64,000 nucleotides of DNA from assembly GCA_016709495.1 (NCBI GenBank), contig JADJMS010000011.1, positions 1-64,000 on the forward strand, in the 5' to 3' direction. Source of the DNA: Candidatus Dechloromonas phosphorivorans. GTDB taxonomy: Bacteria; Pseudomonadota; Gammaproteobacteria; Burkholderiales; Rhodocyclaceae. The notes under the pieces were generated by a model that had not been told where the DNA came from, did not search any database, and saw only the letters and a list, made by a program, of their open reading frames with translations. This document shows positions 61,760-64,000 of this stretch, piece after piece. The stretch's first letter is position 1. Every line of letters starts with the position of its first letter. The translations under genes and the position numbers were made by a program.

Positions 61760-63837
61760 AGCGAAACCCCTGTTCATTTTCTTTCCGGCCCTCGGCACTG
61801 GCAATGGCCATTGCGGGTGCGCTGCTCAGCACAAGCAGCCAGGCGGCGGACGAGGATATTTTCTTTAGTGAACTGCCGGTTGTCGCTTCGGTAAGCCGCT
61901 TGCCGCAACCACTCTCCGAAGCCCCCGGTGCCGTTACGGTAATAGATCGAGACATGATTCGCGCCTCGGGAGCACGTAATTTTGCCGACTTGCTGCGCCT
62001 GGTGCCAGGATTTCAAGTGACACCACCCAATCAGGAAGGTGCAGTTGTCGCCTATCACGGTCTGAGCAACGAAGAATACACCCCGCGCGTACAAGTACTG
62101 ATCGACGGGCGTTCGCAGTATTCGCCACTATTCAAATCGGGCGTTAATTGGAACCTGCTACCAATCGTTTTGGAGAATATTGATCGCATTGAAGTGATGC
62201 GCGGCTCGAATACGGTTTCCTATGGTTCAAATGCCTTTCTTGGCGTGGTCAATATCATTACGCTCGACTCGTCGCAGACTCAAGGCTGGATGGTCGCCGC
62301 CAATCATGGCAATGCCTCGGTTCGCGACGAAACCATACGCTGGGGTGGCAAGGCGGCAAACGCTGATGTCCGGATGACCTATCGCCAGATGTCGGATGAT
62401 GGTTTCCGCAAAATGTTTGACGGTAGCCTTGGCTGGTTTGACCCGCACGACAGCCGGCACAACAGCGTGTTTGATATACGTGTTGATATGCCGATCAATG
62501 ACCGTAATGAACTGCGCTTCTCGCTCAGCCACGCCGAAGAGGTTTCACAGTTTGGCCGTCCGAAGTCAACCAGTGATCCATTACGAGACTTGAGCCAGAA
62601 CAGCACGGCGCTTAGCGCTGAGTGGCATCGTGCATTGGGTGACGGTGATGAAGTCAAATTACGCTTTTCGCATGTTCTGGATTGGGCTTCAAGTGCGTTG
62701 ACCTTGCTGGGATCTGACAAAAAGTTTTATACCTACAACCCGCCCGGTGGTGAGTCGGTTACCAATGAACTTGAGTTCCAGCATGTTTTGGCTTTCTCGA
62801 AAGAGACACGCGTGGCCTGGGGTCTGACCGGCAAATATTCATCGCTCATGTCTTACGCACAATTTTCGACGAACGACTGGAAAGATCGTCATTCATACCG
62901 CGTATTTGGCAACCTCGAACATCGCCTTAGCAAAGACTGGTTGTTCAATTTTGGCGGCAGTCTCGAATACGACAGCGTCGTCGAATGGATGTTTGATCCC
63001 AGAATCAGCGTCAGTTACCATTTGTTCAAGGATCACACACTTCGATTTATTGCATCGCGGGCACATCGCTCACCCAGCCTATATGAAGCCTACGGCGATA
63101 CTCGGCTAATAATTTCCGGCACCAATAATAAATTTGATCGTACCTTTTTTGCCGACCCCAATCTCGAACCCGAGCGTATTGACACCCTTGAGATCGGCTA
63201 TCTAGGCGAATTGAAAGCTGCTAGGGCAAGCATTGACATACGCGGGTTCAGAGAAAAGAGTCCCAATCGAATTCAAACCGTACCTTATGCTTTGCCGGCC
63301 TCCAGTCCGGATAGCGGCGACCGCTACGCTGGTCTGATTGGAGGCTACCCGTACGGTCGGGCAGATACCCCGTTAAATCTTGAGAATGTATCGATACAGG
63401 GCTATGAATATCAGTTGCGCTGGCAACCCTTTGACTCAACCCGCTTGATGTATGGTCATGCCTATATTCGTACTTATGCGAATTTGACAGACGAGTCGGT
63501 CATTGCAGATGCCACAAACAACATTCCGAAAATCTCGAACCAGACATCCGAATCGGCACCACGCAACTCGCAAACTGCGATGATCATGCAACGCCTGCCC
63601 TTCGATATCGAAGCCTCGGTGATGTATTACAAGAGTGGCTGGATGCGTTGGCGGCGTAACTCTTACACCAGCCCCTACGAGCGAGTTGATTGGCGTTTGG
63701 CCTGGCCGTTCAAAATTGGTAGCAGCAAGGCAGAGATTGCTTATGTTGCCCAGATGTCAAACCATGACATGCAAGGACGACGAGAAACTCGCATCGCCAA
63801 CGAAATGCACTGGTTTTCAATGCGCGTCGATTTTTAG
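61756..63837 (+). CDS. TonB-dependent outer-membrane receptor
   Basis: A 693-residue receptor: signal peptide (AMAIAGALLSTSSQAA), plug domain SEAPGAVTVIDRDMIRASGARNFADLLRLVPGFQV and RVQVLIDGRSQYSP...IDRIEVMRGSNTVSYGSNAFLGVVNIITLDS, then beta-barrel strands with the C-terminal aromatic FSMRVDF. Overall it resembles receptors of the colicin/vitamin B12 class. Ligand is unknown. Coupled to the PilZ gene by a four-base overlap. Confidence 0.92.
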   Translation: MKRNPCSFSFRPSALAMAIAGALLSTSSQAADEDIFFSELPVVASVSRLPQPLSEAPGAVTVIDRDMIRASGARNFADLLRLVPGFQVTPPNQEGAVVAYHGLSNEEYTPRVQVLIDGRSQYSPLFKSGVNWNLLPIVLENIDRIEVMRGSNTVSYGSNAFLGVVNIITLDSSQTQGWMVAANHGNASVRDETIRWGGKAANADVRMTYRQMSDDGFRKMFDGSLGWFDPHDSRHNSVFDIRVDMPINDRNELRFSLSHAEEVSQFGRPKSTSDPLRDLSQNSTALSAEWHRALGDGDEVKLRFSHVLDWASSALTLLGSDKKFYTYNPPGGESVTNELEFQHVLAFSKETRVAWGLTGKYSSLMSYAQFSTNDWKDRHSYRVFGNLEHRLSKDWLFNFGGSLEYDSVVEWMFDPRISVSYHLFKDHTLRFIASRAHRSPSLYEAYGDTRLIISGTNNKFDRTFFADPNLEPERIDTLEIGYLGELKAARASIDIRGFREKSPNRIQTVPYALPASSPDSGDRYAGLIGGYPYGRADTPLNLENVSIQGYEYQLRWQPFDSTRLMYGHAYIRTYANLTDESVIADATNNIPKISNQTSESAPRNSQTAMIMQRLPFDIEASVMYYKSGWMRWRRNSYTSPYERVDWRLAWPFKIGSSKAEIAYVAQMSNHDMQGRRETRIANEMHWFSMRVDF

Positions 63838-63845
63838 GCCAAACC

Positions 63846-64000
63846 CTACGAACGCATGACCACCCCCTCGAACCACACCTGAAATGGCTCGCTGGGGGCG
63901 ACGGCCAGACCTTCTGCGTAGGTAATACCGATTTCGCTCAGTTGCTGCAACCCAGCGGGGTCATCGACGCCATCGGCCAGTGTGTAGATATCGAGATCGG
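63846..64000 (-). CDS. C-terminal end of an EAL-domain (c-di-GMP phosphodiesterase-like) protein, partial
   Basis: The last 50 codons read LDIYTLADGVDDPAGLQQLSEIGITYAEGLAVAPSEPFQVWFEGVVMRS and stop at 63846-63848. GVDDPAGLQQLSEIGITYAEG resembles the end of EAL domains (usually GVET/E..L..LGxxxxQG) but the usual Glu and Gln are changed, so it may be inactive. It faces the PilZ-receptor pair. The rest lies outside the window. Confidence 0.5.
   Translation of the reverse strand, partial: DLDIYTLADGVDDPAGLQQLSEIGITYAEGLAVAPSEPFQVWFEGVVMRS

Overview
The window is a 64-kb chromosomal segment of a betaproteobacterium, most likely of the Rhodocyclales (Dechloromonas/Azonexus-like). This rests on the gene content and protein flavour: class I PHA synthase, leucine-degradation (liu) genes, gatCAB, mreBCD-mrdA-rodA, metX-metW and the O2-independent ubiquinone genes ubiT/ubiU/ubiV. 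I see no rRNA, tRNA, CRISPR array, transposase or phage. Coding density is very high and no stretch over 300 bases lacks a gene or leader.

Layout. 1-2428 (+): damaged remains of an ETF-ubiquinone oxidoreductase, a DUF485 protein and an ActP-type acetate/cation symporter. 2514-4181 (+): NarL-type sensor kinase and regulator. 4220-10523 (-): an acyl-CoA operon (CoA transferase, enoyl-CoA hydratase, AMACR-like CaiB, acyl-CoA dehydrogenase, thiolase, SDR) that looks built for branched or 2-methyl acyl-CoA. 10678-17081 (+): AraC regulator, then acyl-CoA synthetase, FadB-like and FadA-like beta-oxidation enzymes. 17161-20197 (-): LON-domain protein, ubiX, Gx transporter, NusG-domain-II protein, rapZ. 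20269-21445 (+): M20 amidohydrolase. 21442-38180 (-): a long leucine/isovalerate degradation operon (liuR, thioesterase, liuA, GNAT-carbonic anhydrase fusion, thiolase, acyl-CoA dehydrogenase, mccB, liuC, mccA, SDR, hmgL and small accessory genes). 38256-41147 (+): metallo-beta-lactamase protein and phaC. 41253-43914: MoaD/ThiS-like gene facing ubiT-ubiV-ubiU. 44023-50574 (-): rlpA, rodA, mrdA, mreD, mreC, mreB (cell elongation). 50676-54421 (+): gatC, gatA, a lipoprotein, gatB. 54418-55669 (-): secreted coiled-coil protein, pyrE. 55717-57903 (+): xthA and a YqjD/E/K-like envelope cluster. 57887-60875 (-): ampG, metW, metX with a SAM-II riboswitch leader. 61163-63837 (+): PilZ-containing protein and TonB-dependent receptor. 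The window ends in the C-terminus of an EAL-type gene.

Metabolically the segment joins branched-chain amino-acid and fatty-acid catabolism (acetyl-CoA, acetoacetate) with PHA storage, and electron transfer through ETF-QO and quinone synthesis.

Two global observations matter. (1) A 12-bp motif GTTRCGGTCRAC occurs 17 times on both strands, in three codon registers inside unrelated genes and twice as an inverted intergenic pair. It is the best candidate for an undescribed DNA-level signal. (2) Many genes carry single-base indels, mostly in homopolymers and in one case self-compensating (hmgL). This looks like sequencing error rather than pseudogene decay, so 'broken' genes here should mostly be read as intact genes with errors.
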